A DNA stretch of 64,000 bases, taken from assembly GCF_004664715.2 (NCBI RefSeq), contig NC_051071.1, positions 34,622,030 through 34,686,029 of the forward strand, read 5' to 3'. Made by a program: the position numbers and the translations under genes. The notes beneath the pieces were generated by a model, which was not told the DNA's origin, made no database searches, and saw only the letters and a list, made by a program, of their open reading frames with translations. The DNA is from Peromyscus leucopus. Lineage: Eukaryota; Chordata; Mammalia; Rodentia; Cricetidae. Position 1 is the stretch's first letter. Each line of letters starts with the position of its first letter. Shown here piece after piece: positions 1 through 12,194 of the stretch.

Positions 1-378
1 CTACTGTGAGGAAAGGAGGTCTTGCACATTGGTTTGACTCAAGGGGAGTGTGGAAATGTAGAGAGATCTGAATCTGAGCATCAAGCTGACACCTGCATTC
101 AGTCAGGGTATTCCTCTTCTCTTTGTGGCTGAACAGAAGATCAGTGGCTGTGAAATAAATGTTAGTGATTTTGAGGTGGTCTGTCAGATAGTATTATTGT
201 ATCAGCAGAATATGACCAACATATTATATTGGTGACAAAACAGAGAAAAGAAAAAACAAAGGGTAGAGAAGAGATTGACTCTTCTTCCCCTAGCCCCAGA
301 GGTTATTCTGGAGGCATAAATCTTAATGCATGTCATTTTTATAGTTTTTTTTCTGTCTCCCTCCACTTTCCCACATAC
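1..378. other. Unassigned sequence
   Basis: I see no gene, RNA or recognisable repeat here. Short open frames on both strands lack any coding pattern I recognise. Confidence 0.4.
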
Positions 379-740
379 TATGGTGGTTTGAATAAAAATG
401 TTTCCCATAAGCCCATAGAGAATGCCACTATTAGGAGGTGTGGCCTTTTTGGAGTAGGTGTGGCCTTATTGGAGGAAGTATGTCACTGGGGATGGCCTCT
501 GAGGTTTCAGATGCTTAAGCCAGGCCCAATATCACTCTCTATTCTTGCTGCCTGCCAATCCAGATGTAGAACTCTCAGCTTCTTTTCCAGCACCATGTCT
601 GCCTGCATGCTGCCATGCTTCCCACCATGATGATAATGGACTAAACCTCTGAACTGTAAGTCAGTCCCAAATAAATGTTTTCCTTTATAAGATTTGCTAT
701 GGTCATGGTATCTCTTCACAGCAATAGAAACCCTAAGACA
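379..740 (+). mobile_element. Solo ORR1-type MaLR LTR
   Basis: About 360 bp matching the murid ORR1 LTR (ERVL-MaLR class). It opens with 'tggtggtttgaataaaaatg', carries the 'ttaggaggtgtggcc' core and the 'gccatgcttcccaccatgatg' segment, and closes with 'cacagcaatagaaacccta' and a CTAAGACA-like end. MaLR LTRs are non-autonomous and supply promoters and polyadenylation sites. No clean 5-bp target duplication could be read, so the exact ends are uncertain by a few bases. No internal sequence is attached, so this is a solo LTR formed by LTR-LTR recombination. Two more ORR1 copies lie at 13.1 kb and 51.8 kb. Confidence 0.85.
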
Positions 741-791
741 GACAAGACACTACATTTACTTTATTAATTTTTTTTAATTTACAAAAACTAG

Positions 792-793
792 TT

Positions 794-839
<46 letters not shown>
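792..839. repeat. (TG)n microsatellite
   Basis: About 24 almost pure TG units at the head of a B3-like SINE remnant. Confidence 0.95.
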
Positions 840-1008
840 ATTTGCATTTCTGTGCATGCATACATGCCACAGCACACATGTGTGAAAGTCAGAGTAAAAC
901 ATTCAGGAGGATTTTTCTTCCCATTTCACCATGAGTTCTAGCAATCAAACTTGGGTCATTTGGCTTATGTTGCAAGAGATTTTACTCATCAAATCATCAC
1001 ACCCACTC
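840..1008 (-). mobile_element. B3/B2-type SINE remnant, antisense
   Basis: Degenerate antisense B3 pattern: GT-rich lead, 'atgccacagcacacatgtgtg', a 'tctagcaatcaaacttgggtca' equivalent of the tRNA-like B-box region, then a decayed tRNA-like head ending before the TTTA tract. B3 SINEs are tRNA-derived and mobilised by L1. Divergence is high. Confidence 0.55.
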
Positions 1009-1011
1009 CAT

Positions 1012-1050
<39 letters not shown>

Positions 1051-1052
1051 TT
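1009..1052. repeat. (TTTA)n microsatellite
   Basis: About 11 TTTA units, continuous with the antisense SINE remnant to its left. Confidence 0.95.
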
Positions 1053-1963
1053 ATTTTTGTTATTTTCAGTGAGTACTGAATGTTAAATTACTATGTATGT
1101 AAGATCTATCCTCTGGTACAAAGGAGAACACGGACAGGAAACAAATAATTCACATGTAAAATCCCCTGTGATGAAGGTTGTATGTAGAAAGGGCATGGTA
1201 GAAAATGACCAAGGTCATACCTGAGATTGTGCTTGATGGTCACTGAACTCATGCCAATTTCTGTAGCAGGTCCCAAGTTGGACAAAGACATAACCCTCAC
1301 CCTTGATTTCTTCCCCCTAGCTCTGAGATTTAATAGATTAGTCTATGAATTCATCACATTCTTTCTTAGTTCAACCTTCTTTATATACCATTCCCTCTAT
1401 TGGAAATCTCGCCTCTTTCTTTCCCTTCACTGACTTTGGGGACTTCACTAAAGAAAGAATTTTACACACCAGGGAGTAGGTTAAATGCCACTTCTAGCTG
1501 CATTCACAACACTTGATTTGTCTCTTAATGTAATGTTTATACAGCTTGAGATTCAAAGATTTGTTTTGTCTACTAGGCAGCTAGTCCAATCTGAATATAT
1601 TTGGATTATTGCCTTCTGTCTAGAAACTAGCTTTGTATATAAGACATTGAAGAGTCTCTCAGCAAATGTTAAGTAAATTGAATGGGATTGGAGTAGCCCA
1701 AGGTTTGTTATGTGTGAGAAATAATAGGCAGGAGTGGGAGAAGTGCACAAGATTTCCAGAAAATATATAGAGGATCAATGCACATCCTGTGTTCTTGAAC
1801 AAAATGCTCAAGTGGCTACTCAGGCTGATTTTTGAACATTGAGAAACAAAACAAAACAGAAGCAACAACAACTACAACAACGAAAATACCCTAAACAAGC
1901 AAAGTCATGGATCTCAAAGGAGAATCTACTACTGTCACTTTTTAAAGTTGGTGTGATTCCTAA
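1053..1963. other. Unassigned sequence
   Basis: AT-rich, with no gene or repeat I can name. Short open frames (60-70 codons) occur on both strands and look like chance. Confidence 0.35.
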
Positions 1964-2235
1964 TTGCATTTGAAATACTTATCCGTATACCCACAGATAA
2001 ATACGACTCTCAATCCCCATCACAGGATCTTCTTTTGGCAGTGGACAGAGACCATTACAGAAATTCACAACTTGTCAAAATTCAGAGAACAACTGACCAT
2101 GGTTTGCCCAGCTCTATTTGATAGACCCACAACACAAAGCCTACACACACCTAAGGCTCAAGGAACATAGAAGAAGCAGGAGAGAGCCAAACATTCTAAG
2201 AGTCAGAGGAGCAGAAAGTCTTTTGGGAGGTTGTG
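1964..2235 (+). mobile_element. L1 (Lx-type) 3' UTR, upstream part
   Basis: Sense 3' UTR of a rodent L1. It has the characteristic run 'ggcagtggacagagacca', 'aggctcaaggaacat' and 'agagtcagaggagcag'. It continues at 2753 after an LTR insertion that left an exact 6-bp duplication. No ORF2 sequence is attached, so the copy is 5'-truncated. Confidence 0.75.
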
Positions 2236-2746
2236 TGTGGTGGCATTGTGTTCCCCAAAATATTGTGCACCCTAATAAACTTATCTGGGGTCAGAAACAG
2301 AACAGCCACTAGATACAAAGGCTAGAAAATGGTGGCCCTCACACCTTTAATCCTAGCATTTCAGAGGTAGAAATCCCTCTGGATCTCTGTGAGTTCAAAG
2401 CCACATTGGAAACAGTCAGGCATGGTGACACACACCTTTAATCCCAAGAAGTGAGCCTTTAATCCCAGGGAGTGATGGAAAAAAAAGAAAGATATATAAG
2501 GCATGAAGACCAGAAACTAGAAGCATTTGGCTGGTTAAGCTTTCAGGCTTTCAGGCAGCACAGTTCAGCTGAGATACATTCTGAATGAGGACTCAGAAGC
2601 TTCCAGTCTGAGGAAACAGGATCAGCTGAGGAACTGGCAAGGTGAGGTAGCTGTGGCTCGTTCTGCTTCTCTGATCTTCCAGCATTCACCCCAATAACTG
2701 GCCTCGGGTTTGATTTTATTAATAAGACTTTAAGATTCATGCTACA
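2236..2746 (+). mobile_element. Solo LTR, B1-containing group (copy A, 511 bp), with 6-bp TSD
   Basis: Begins TGTGGTGG and ends GCTACA. It is flanked by an exact 6-bp duplication GTTGTG at 2230-2235 and 2747-2752, which fixes both ends. Near its 5' end it carries 'cctaataaacttatctgggg' and near its 3' end 'ttattaataagac'. The interior holds two CCTTTAATCC boxes and 'gtgagttcaaagccac', which resemble parts of a B1 SINE in the same orientation. The 6-bp duplication fits a class II (ERVK-like) retrovirus. No internal genes remain. It splits the L1 3' UTR, so it is younger than that L1. I cannot name the family with confidence. Confidence 0.85.
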
Positions 2747-2752
2747 GTTGTG

Positions 2753-3180
2753 TCTTTTACACATGATGGGGAAGCTATACCTGTGATATCTCAATATGGC
2801 CTCTGAAACAAAACCTGATCAATGATAGCAACAGGTGACATGTTAAGTAGATGAGAGAATTTTCATGGGGCCCCATCCATCGATGAAGAGCTACAGCTGA
2901 TTATTAACTGCTGAGGAAGAATTAGTCTTCTCCAGGGATGAGTCCCTAAAAAAATAATTACTCAATACCATGTGGTCAACTCCAAAAACAACTACATATG
3001 AGCAACACTAAACTTAGCAGCTTGTATTTGTATATGTATTTTATTTCTATATATTTTTAATAATAATAATAATTAAAGATTAAAGAAAAAGAGGCCATGA
3101 ATTTAAGAGGGAGCACAGGGACATGCAAGGAGTTGGAGGAAAGAGGCAAAGTTACATAATTATATTTTAATTAAAAAAAC
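2753..3180 (+). mobile_element. L1 (Lx-type) 3' UTR, downstream part with 3' end
   Basis: Continuation of the L1 at 1964. Visible landmarks are 'ggggaagctatacctgtgat', 'agagctacagctga', 'cttctccagggatgag', 'aaagaaaaagaggccatgaa' and a GA-rich end 'gttggaggaaagagg', then 'ttttaattaaaaaaa'. This is the classic rodent L1 3' end, with a short decayed A-tail. Confidence 0.8.
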
Positions 3181-3519
3181 GAGAAAGAGAGCAGAAAATC
3201 CTACTCCTGAGCAGCTGGCCCTGCACAGGGCTCATAACATAGGCAGTGTTGGATGATCCTTTTTTGGAATTGATGGATTATCTGCAGTGTGTGGGGCTCA
3301 GGGAATATGAAGCCCTTGGCAGTATGATGCTACGTTTGATATGTAGAGTGCAGAGGAAGGCCTTGATTGCTCTAGGTTATGTCCCCTGCTCCCAGAGAAC
3401 CACTGCTCTTGTACTCTGTTCCCATCATGGCAAAATCATGCAAATTTTTCTATTTGTTAGAATCAAATAATAAAAATATTAAATCCTTTACCTCTCAGCA
3501 ACCATGTTTCCTTCTCAAA
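3181..3519. other. Unassigned sequence
   Basis: No gene or named repeat is visible. A short open frame at 3246-3470 has no recognisable similarity. Confidence 0.35.
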
Positions 3520-3930
3520 TTCAAGTAAGTTTTTTGATTGAGACATATTTATATGTCTTTATGGGGTACATTATATCGATTTGAGCATATACATGATGCA
3601 TGATAATCAGATCAGGAAAGTAAACATTTCTATGTCTTCAAACACTACTCACTTTCATGTGCTGATAATTTCCTACTGTTTCATTTGTTCTTCAATATAT
3701 ACCATTGTTTTAACCAATAGTTACTCTGCTGTGCTATAGAAAAGCAAAACTAATCCCCCTACTCTTTATTCTGGGCTCCTTCTTCACCTTCTTTTTGTCC
3801 CTTACCCCTCCCATTGTTCCATCTTCCTATCCCCACTTTCTAGTGCCCATCATGTCGCACACCACTTAATTCTTCTACTGGGTCCACCTGTTAGTTTCTA
3901 CCAGTGAGTAAGAATCTACATAATTGTAAA
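3520..3930 (-). mobile_element. Ancient L1 3' UTR remnant, antisense
   Basis: Matches the pattern of a mammalian-wide L1 (L1M class) 3' UTR read in antisense: 'tggggtacattat', 'gatcaggaaagtaaac', 'tgctatagaaaagcaaaact', a pyrimidine-rich block around 3780-3840, and 'gtgagtaagaa'. It is strongly diverged. Confidence 0.5.
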
Positions 3931-4839
3931 AAATTGCTCAGGGTGTAGAGCAGTATTTTATACATCAAATGTTCATGTCTTTGAGTTGTATCTAGTCACT
4001 ATGGCCACATGAACCTATGTATGAATAAGGCACAGCAGAATATGTTAACCTCCACCATGCTGCTGAATCCAAGTAGCTTCACCAGTAGAAAAGGACAAAT
4101 CAATGCCAGTTTTTTTCTACAGCCTTCCAAGTGAAAATAGTTTTTACACCTTTATGTGGTTAAAAAGAGTGGTATTTCTTGGTGAACAAAAAATAGGTGA
4201 GAGTCACACTTTGCATTCTGTTAATAAAGCTCTATTGAGCCACATTATGCCTTTTTGCTTCAATTGTTTGCATGACTGCATTCTTACTGCAACCAAAGTG
4301 CTAAAGAGTTGGGACAGATATGTTATAGTAAGGGAAAACCCAAAGTCTGCTCTGCCATTCCCTCAACAGAAACTGTCTGCTGACCTCTGAACTACAGGAG
4401 TGTCGAGTTTTTACTGAGCCTGGCTTGAGTCAGCTGGTGTCTCTCGTAGCCTTAACTGGCCTGTGTTCTCTAAGGTAGGAGACATGGCTGCGGATTTCCA
4501 TGTTCTACTATCCTTTCTAAACTGCTTTGGCAATGTGTACCATAACCACAACTCAAAGAAAACGATGGACTGAGCAGGGCCACTATTGTGGACTATTAGT
4601 CAGAGATCTTTTGAGAACCTGCTAAAGGGTTTAGACTTTTCAAGAAATTATGTCACCTGTGATTTTTTTCTATAGAAGAAAACAACCTCAACTTAATTAT
4701 AATCTTTTTTTTTTTTGCCAGATAAAGGAATTTAATCTCATCCAATTCGGTATTATTCTTTGGGAAAGTAACAAGGGTCTTGGAAAATGTGATGCTATGA
4801 TTTCTAAATAGGTAGTGCCCTCCCTGGATACTACCATGC
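3931..4839. other. Unassigned sequence
   Basis: Nothing recognisable. A T11 run lies near 4708. No coding or RNA gene is supported. Confidence 0.35.
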
Positions 4840-5170
4840 ATAAAGCTTCATCCCCAAGGTGGTATTCTTGGGACATGTGGAACCTTTTGGAGACAGGGCC
4901 TTATCTAAGGTCATGAGATCATTCAAATCATGTCCCTGAAGGTGATATTTTTGAGAGACTAGTCCTTCTTTGTGTCTCTCGTTTGCTTCCCAAATCATTG
5001 AAAATGTGTGGTTTGTTCAGTCACAGGCTTCTGCAATGAACTACCACTCTCACCAGACACTCAAAGCCATGGGACAACCAGATTTTGGACTGGAACTTAA
5101 GAACTGCTAAGTCAAAATAAAGGTTTTCTCTTTACAAATTGCCTCAGATATTTCATTCTGATGATTTTGC
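4840..5170 (+). mobile_element. Old MaLR (MLT1-like) LTR
   Basis: It carries the MaLR order of motifs: 'catccccaaggtggtattct', 'ttggagacagggcctta', 'ggtcatgagatcattcaaat', 'ctcaccagacactcaaa', 'ttttggactggaactta', then an AAATAAAGG-like polyadenylation region and a decayed 3' end. This is a mammalian-wide MLT1-type LTR, heavily diverged and without internal sequence. Confidence 0.65.
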
Positions 5171-6164
5171 TAATTCGTGTTACAAAGAGCAAAAGGTGAA
5201 TTCTTGTTTAGCAGAGCATATGGTCTGAGGTGTGATCCTTCTTGGCATTGTCCTTGCTTCCATCTGCTCTTCCGTGGATTTTGCCTAGCAGGTCATTCCT
5301 CTATGCTCTGTCCTTCAGTTATCTTGCTCCTCTCTGCCTCCCTCCACATGCTCTGGACCACTAGAATCTGGAATGGGAAAGCCCTAGCCTTTCCTCACTT
5401 CTCCTTTAGCATTAGAAGCAGTTCTGATCATGCAACATACACAACACTTATGCATAAAATTCCATGTTGCACGTGGATCTTAAATGATCAAGCTCTACAT
5501 AATTGTAAACTATTGATAGGGTATAAAGCAGTAAGGAAGTAAGGATAAAGTTCACTCCTGTCGTTTGAGTTGCCAATGAAGGGAAGGGAGAGACGAGTGA
5601 GTGGGTACCCAGTATATAGAACACCACCAGCAGCAGGCAGCCATTGACAGCCATTCACAGACATGGGCCTACTATGCTGTGTAATTCTGTGGCTGTTTTG
5701 GCTGTACTCACTAGATGCTCACTAGATACTGTTGATGTCCTGGGAAAAGGAGGTCAAAAACAAATGTTACAGTTGGGATCATGTGTTTTATGGGGGTAAG
5801 TAAACAGATTAGTCAAATTGGGTAGGGAAGATCAGGGCAAAGGCGATCGGGGAGTACCTAGGAGCTGCCTACCTTAAAATGGGATCTCTTGAGGTGATCT
5901 GAGAAAGGGTAGGCAGGACAAGAATCTGCCCTGTACACAGATTGAATGTCACATTTGATTGTCTTAGCTTTGGATTTGAGGACTCAAGACTGTCTGCTCT
6001 TTATAGGGACCCTGCTTGTCAGCAGCATCTCGGCTAACCTGTATCTCTTGTCATTCTCTTCCCCAAACCTGTCAGAACTAACTGTCCCTTTGCATTTCTG
6101 GGTGTCACTCTAGAGAACTCAGCAAAAGAATGCTTTCTGGGGTAGGAAAAGTGCTTGATGTTCC
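5171..6164. other. Unassigned sequence
   Basis: Contains a 121-codon open frame (5177-5542, +) with a mildly hydrophobic, Cys- and Leu-rich translation. I do not recognise it, and it has no splice, promoter or polyadenylation context. I regard it as chance. Confidence 0.3.
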
Positions 6165-6280
6165 AGCTACTAATTGCAGTGGCCCTCAGCTGCATGTGGG
6201 TTTTGAGCACTTGAAATATAGCTAGGGGAGCTGGGTAGCTGGATTTTTAATTTTGTTACGATTTTGGACAGGGTGGTTTT
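6165..6280 (+). mobile_element. hAT-type DNA transposon remnant
   Basis: The piece 'tttgagcacttgaaatatag' with flanking 'gcatgtggg' and 'ttttaattttgtta' resembles a mammalian hAT-Charlie non-autonomous element that carries 'gagcacttgaaatgtggc'. No terminal repeats survive. Confidence 0.45.
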
Positions 6281-6349
6281 AGACTCTTGCATTATTATGG
6301 TGTGAAGCACAGTAGTTGTACGATCTACTATTGGGAGACTATTAGAAAT

Positions 6350-6445
6350 ACAATGTATTGAACCTCTCCCCTGACCTGAGGAACCAAACTCTATATTTTA
6401 ATAACATCTGCAAGTATAACATGTACATTAAAGTTTGTGAAGCTG
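6350..6445 (-). mobile_element. MER5-like DNA transposon remnant, antisense
   Basis: 'tattttaataacatctgcaa' followed by 'gtacattaaagtttgtgaag' reads as the antisense end of MER5A/MER20-type hAT elements. It is short and diverged. Confidence 0.4.
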
Positions 6446-6884
6446 TGCTTGAAATGACCCATGAAGACATGTGGTATTACCCAGAGATGTCTGGGTTATA
6501 CTGTCATAACAACAAGCTCTGCATCCAATTGACTTCAATGTTTTCTTTTTCACTAATTCTTCTTGCCCATCCTGGGTCAGAGTGAGCTCCATTCAATATC
6601 ATTCTGCATCTGGGGCCCAGGTTAGCAGACTAGCATGAGGGTCATTCTTTTTTTTGCTATAACGGAAGGGAAAACAGACAGTGTGGAGAAGCTTGTCATT
6701 TCTACTTACGTTTTAGTGGGTAAATGAAGTCTGATGACCATAGCTAAATCTAAGAGGGAGAGGAAGTACATTTTTATCATGCACCAGGAGGTGGAGAAAC
6801 AGAAATATTTGATGAATTTGTTTGATGAGAAGAACTAATGACTGCCACAGACAACAATCAAAATTAGACCTGCTTTCTTAAATA
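6446..6884. other. Unassigned sequence
   Basis: No feature seen. Confidence 0.35.
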
Positions 6885-7085
6885 GCCAATTCTCAGAGCA
6901 ACATTTCAAGTTTGGACTTGTAATAGTTTTCTAATTGGTCCCTCTGCCATCCCTTCTTGCTTTGCACCACCACACGAATACATTCATTTTCTTCAGACAC
7001 AGCCCAGAGTATGTCATTTCTCTGCTTAAAACCCTTCAATGACACCTCATTGCCCACCAAATTAAGTAAACCATATTTAGCATGA
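6885..7085 (+). mobile_element. L2 LINE 3' fragment
   Basis: Carries the diagnostic L2 stretch 'ctgcttaaaacccttcaatg' followed by 'acctcattgcccacc' and 'aagtaaaccatatttagca'. L2 is a long-dead mammalian LINE. No reading frame survives. Confidence 0.75.
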
Positions 7086-7200
7086 TGTAGTGGAAAGAAT
7101 GTTGTCAACATGTCTGTGTGACCTCAGGCAGCATTACTTAAATTATCTGAATCTCAAGTTTTCTTATCATTGAATTTGGATATAAAACTATCTGAAATAA
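7086..7200 (+). mobile_element. MIR SINE
   Basis: MIR pattern in sense: 'tgtagtggaaagaatg', 'tgtgtgacctcaggca', 'ttacttaaattatctgaat', 'cttatcattgaa'. It abuts the L2 fragment. Confidence 0.75.
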
Positions 7201-8009
7201 AAATATTCTCTAAATCTTAATTTAAACAATGCCTCTATTTATAATTATCATGCTCACAAACTCTTGAGCTAATACTATGTATCTAAATGGTAATATTTGC
7301 CAAAAGTATATTGATATGAACTATCATATATCCATTGGAATTCCTCCAAAGACCTGTCTTTAATGGGACTAGTAAAAGGCTCTATACATAGGGCATTGTT
7401 AAATGTTCTTTTAACTGCACACTATTGGTTAAACACTTAGAAATGTTTGTAATAGGGTTGTCCTATGTGTGTATTCTGTGTTATAATCAAGGCATTTTTT
7501 GAATGCATAGCAGCTTCCTTGCTTCTCTGTCTTTGCTCATGATATTTCTGTTTCTGATATACACATTTGTTTGCCACTGGGTGAGCTTTGAAATATTACT
7601 CATCACTTAAGTCCAATCCAAAATAGTATCTCTGCACTCTACATCTAATCTCCAATCTAAAAAGCAATATTGCCATTCTGTGAACATCTGTAGTATGCAG
7701 GGAAAGTGGTACACCCAAGGTGATGGAGAAATGATTGTCAGGAAAACAAGGCTGAGGACAGGGGGTGAAGAGGATGTTTCAGAATGGCCAAAGGGACATT
7801 TCAGAAGATGGATGAAGTACAGGGCATGTGGGGAGGAAGACAGAGACAAGTTTAAGAGATAAGCAGGAGAACATTGGCCTTGACACCTGTGCTAAGGACT
7901 TTCAGTTTTGTCTTGAGCTAGTGGAAACAGTTGGAGAAGGAGTGTGGTCTTACTTGTGATTGAGAAGACTAGTTGACAGAGAGTGAGCATCTTATATGAA
8001 AAGATATAA
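7201..8009. other. Unassigned sequence
   Basis: AT-rich to 7600, more balanced after. No repeat or gene recognised. Confidence 0.35.
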
Positions 8010-8105
8010 CTAGGTCTGAGGATGCATGCTTTCAACTCAGTACTAGGACTGTGAGTTCAAGGGCAATCTGGGTTATATATCAAGACCCTGTTTAAAGGAA
8101 AATAA
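8010..8105 (+). mobile_element. Decayed B1-like SINE
   Basis: The order 'gatgcatgctttcaactcag', 'gtgagttcaagggcaatctgg', 'caagaccctgttt' then an A-rich tail follows B1, an SRP/7SL-RNA-derived SINE. It is an old, shortened copy. Confidence 0.6.
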
Positions 8106-11100
8106 AACTAGGAGACAGGAGCTTAATTATTGATCTCCAATTGTCTGTGTCAAGCCAGTTGACATTCTCTTCACTTTCTGATCCTATTTGATCTTCCCAT
8201 TGACTTTCCTATATTCATATTATTTATTTATTTATTTAAATTGTCTACATATCTCCTGAAGACAAGTGACTTTTTAGGTCATTTCTTGCATCCAAATTAC
8301 AAGTATTGTCAACTGACATCTTCTGTCCTCTATCAGTTAAAAATTCTATTTGGCAACTGACACTGCAGACCTTTCCTTCCATAGTGGGTTCATATAATAA
8401 ATGCTTGTTCATCATGTCCATATAGAGGGGGTTTTATGGCCTTACCATCTTTACTGGGGACTGTGCCTTCTGTTAACTTCCTCTTTATCATCATGGGCCT
8501 TGGCTTCTATTGTCGGTAACACCTGATCCAAAAGGGCTGCTGTGGTTCTTACCTTCACATTTTCATTTCAGGTAGTAGAAAAGAGGAAATGGGAAAGAAC
8601 GCATGCTTTCAGGGAGTGAAAATACTTATGGACTTCAAAGGAGATTGGGAAAGTAGACTTCTATTCTGAAAGCATTGCATCCTGCTCAAAATGAAGGAGT
8701 TTTGTTTGATTTTGTTTTAAATAAGAAGATACTTGTGAGTGAAATTGACAGCCTGTGCTGCATCATGTGGCCATGGTTTTTGTGCAATAGATCAGATCTT
8801 TTGAAGAAACCATTTCTACTAGTATATATTTGTAAATAAATGGATCTGTCTTACCAAGTCTTACCAGTATTTCGTTTTCTTCTTGTACTTAAATATCAAT
8901 TTCAATTGAAATATTGCTTATACTCTATGTCTGGATGGATGCATATCTGGTTTTAAACCTGAATACTCATTGTTAATTCCATCCTTCCTAAACTTTTACC
9001 TCAGCAAGGGAGCAAAAGACCAAGAACTGCTGTGCAAACTGAGTGCAGATTCTATAAACACATTGGAACAGTCTCAGTTCCTACCTAGACAGTGAATAAA
9101 TTATTTTCTTTGCACACATTTACTTAGGGAACCGACCTGATGCATCTACTTGAAAAAAAAACATAGAAATATGAATATATTGGGGAGGAGGAGAGGACAG
9201 TATGTTAAATATTGGAAACAGTTTATTAAAGACTAAATACAATTACTCAAGGGTTAGACTTCCTTGTATGACCTCAAATCTCATTGTTACTATTTTTAAT
9301 AGACACAGGAAGCTATTGTTCTTGGATCCTGCCTTTTTCCTTGTTTCTGAAAACAGTTTTCTCTTCTACCTCCATAGAGCCTATCACAGCTCCACATCTA
9401 AGTGCAGAGGTTTGACTTTACATAGGGATAAATCAGATTCTGGCCTGTAGCAGAAGTAGATCATCATTCTTTTAAAGAATGATTGCATTGCTTCTCGGGT
9501 CTGATGTTGCCTGGAGATACCAAATTGTTAGAACTGAGCTATAAAGGGAGAGGATGAGGGCCAAAGAGAGAGGTGAGCAAAGAGTGAGATCCAGAGACCT
9601 GGCAGCAGTGAGTAGTTTACTCCTGTACCTATGGCTGTTACTACTACTCTGAGCTATTATAAACTGCCCCCAGCAGTCAGAGCCAGTGGATTCTCATCCT
9701 GTTTGTGTGTTTGCTTGCTTGCTTATGCTACTTTGAGTGCTTTCTTTCAGTTACATTCATCTAGAAGGACTGCAATGATAAGTGGAGATAGGCATAGAAA
9801 TAAAAATAAACTTTTATCATTCACTAAGAATTTTAGAAATAAGACAATAATAAACCTTTGGGTTTTAATAAAGCTGCCCTTCAACTTCAGTCTACTGTGA
9901 AGGGTTAAACTTAAGAACTATGCTAAAGAAGTTTGGCATTTCGCATCATATGAGGGTTAACACAAAATGAGACTTCTCACCCTAACAGATGTCAGCCATT
10001 CCTATCTTCTCTCTAACCCAGCATCTCTTCATAGTTTTCTTAATTTTTTTTATTGTGTGAACAACTCAATTGATATTTATTTTCCTAGAACAGAGACCAA
10101 AAGCACGGATCTGAAGGGAGAGATTCAGTAGGCACGCTTCCATTATCTGTCTGTGATAAGTACCAATTTGATGGGAAAATGAAAAACAATGTCTCAGACA
10201 GAGTACCTTGTAAGATGTGGCATATGAAGTGTGTGACTAAATAGGTATATTTGTCTCTGGTAAATATAGCTTAATAACACTGCAAACCAAACCATAAAGG
10301 GGGAATGCAAAGATGTAGAATACACACAGGCTTTATAAATAAGATAATATATGGGCAAAACATCTAAGTGTTAAAATGCCTCCAATTTTGGTATAAGAGG
10401 AGATTATCTAGACCTGGGAGGTTAAAGAGATAATTCTGGTGGAGGGAAAAAAAATTATATTGACTTTAGGACATCAGAAAGAGAAGCAATTTCTCACTGT
10501 GTACAATTATTTTACTTTAAATTATTATCATAGTAATTAGAAATTTAAAATATGCTAGAGGAAAACATCTTTCAAGACATAGATGAGCTATGTCCTTGAA
10601 ATGGTGAAGACTTAGGTTGGCTACATTGTGCATTTTTTGAGATACCTCAAGTTCCTTCTTCATTCATATCCTTTTTTTTTTTTTTATTCCTGAGCCTTTT
10701 TCATTTCCTGAGCCTTGGATATCACAGGAGAGCTGCAACTGTAAATTCTGTGGGTACTTGGGTTAAAAAACTCCAACAACCTTTCAAGACTCTGTTCCCT
10801 AATTGGGACTGGTTCTGTGAAGTGAGTCACTGTGATTCCTGTCTCAGTTAATTATGCAAAACATTTACATGCCTGGAGGCAAATTTATAGTTCTTGCTCA
10901 GACTTTTCCTGAAAATATGTTTTGATGCTCTGAAAACAATGCCAAGATATTAATTATAATCTCATTTGTCAAGGTATAGTATCTGTCCTAAATTGATTGC
11001 ATATTAGCATAAAAGGGCTGATTCCTGACATTATGGTATCCCATGATGAAACACAGAATTCTTTGTTGGATTCTCAAATTCTACCTGGCTATGTTACATC

Positions 11101-11944
11101 TTCAAAAGTTCCTTCACTCTGGCTTTCAATACTAAGATCTACGTTTTCAGTCTGATATCAGCTAGTTGCGCCACTCAAGACATTGGCTTATGTTGTGCCT
11201 GAGTACATCCTCAAGGCTGGCATGTAAGAAGTGCTGGTAGGAGACACCATATTTGAGCTGTGGAAGTCAAGTGTGGGACTCACATCTCCAGGCTACAATG
11301 TGGTCAAGTGTTGAGCTAATGTTGTTTCCCCATCTCCAAGACTTGCTTGCAGAGTATTGTGATTATGGGAACTTACCAATGTTTCGATAGAATAGGCATG
11401 ACAGTCATGTGTATTTCGAGCTTTCCCATGGCTCAAGGCTCTGCCTAAATATTTCTGATAGGTTCATGGGCATGCTGTTTATTATTTTCCCTAAGATAAT
11501 TCTGTAGGTTTTATTATGATACATTTTGATTTTTATAACCTTGAAAATTTTTTGCTTATTATTCTATACTGTTCACAATTTTTCTTGCTTGGTAAGTTCT
11601 TTTTAAAAGTTTAAAATGAGTTTATAGCACAGTTAGACATAGACCAGATACACAGTGCAGGTGCTGGTTGTTATAGGCACGTGGCATGCTTTTAAGAATA
11701 CTTGTTGATAGACAGAGATCCGTGATCTAGTAGAAGAAGAGATAGAATATTAAAGCATTTTCAGACATGGAAAGATTAAGTTTAACAGATAGAGTAAAAA
11801 GGTTAATTGGAGGAAATAGTTTTCAGCCAAGACATAAAGAAGAATACTAAGATTTGAAATTACAAGGAGGATGAAGGAAATCTCAGGTGAGGGATGTAGT
11901 AGGACAAGCCCATAGGGTCAAGAAAATTGGCTCAAACAAGTTGC
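8106..11944. other. Long stretch without recognised features
   Basis: About 3.8 kb of AT-rich DNA with only minor low-complexity tracts: TTTA units near 8221-8239 and a T15 run near 10671-10685. No MIR, L1 or SINE is clear to me and open frames are short. It could be unique sequence or ancient repeat below my recognition. Confidence 0.35.
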
Positions 11945-12190
11945 CAAGGCATGTACATAATGTACTTCATTATGAGTCAACCTGGAGTCTGTCCGAGGGC
12001 CTAGCAACAGGAGCTATCAGAGTTCCTGATTGTGCCTAGCCAATGGGGGATGACCACACAATGCCACCAGATGGGAGACAGCTTGGGTGCTGGAAGGAGG
12101 GTATATAAGGCTTTCCCTGTTATTGAATAAAGGAGTTTGCTGTTTGCCTTCAACTGACTCCCAGTGTCTGTATTGTTGATGCTGCTCCTT
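11945..12190 (+). mobile_element. Retroviral LTR (U3-R part) with CCAAT and TATA motifs
   Basis: Looks like a promoter-bearing LTR. A CCAAT box lies in 'gcctagccaatggggg' (~12036-12051), a TATA box in 'gggtatataagg' (~12099-12110), and a polyadenylation signal in 'attgaataaagg' (~12122-12133). The spacing CCAAT-TATA ~60 bp and TATA-AATAAA ~25 bp suits a short R region. The right side runs directly into an L1 3' UTR and the left edge is not fixed by a duplication, so both limits are approximate. The family is not identified. Confidence 0.6.
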
Positions 12191-12194
12191 CTTA

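Noticed and set aside
5177..5542. 121-codon frame just downstream of an MLT1-like LTR
   Set aside because: No recognisable motif, splice or polyadenylation context. Frames of this length are expected by chance in 64 kb on two strands.
12036..12133. A cellular gene promoter from the CCAAT/TATA pair
   Set aside because: The AATAAA ~25 bp after the TATA box and the retrotransposon surroundings fit a retroviral LTR, with no exon downstream.
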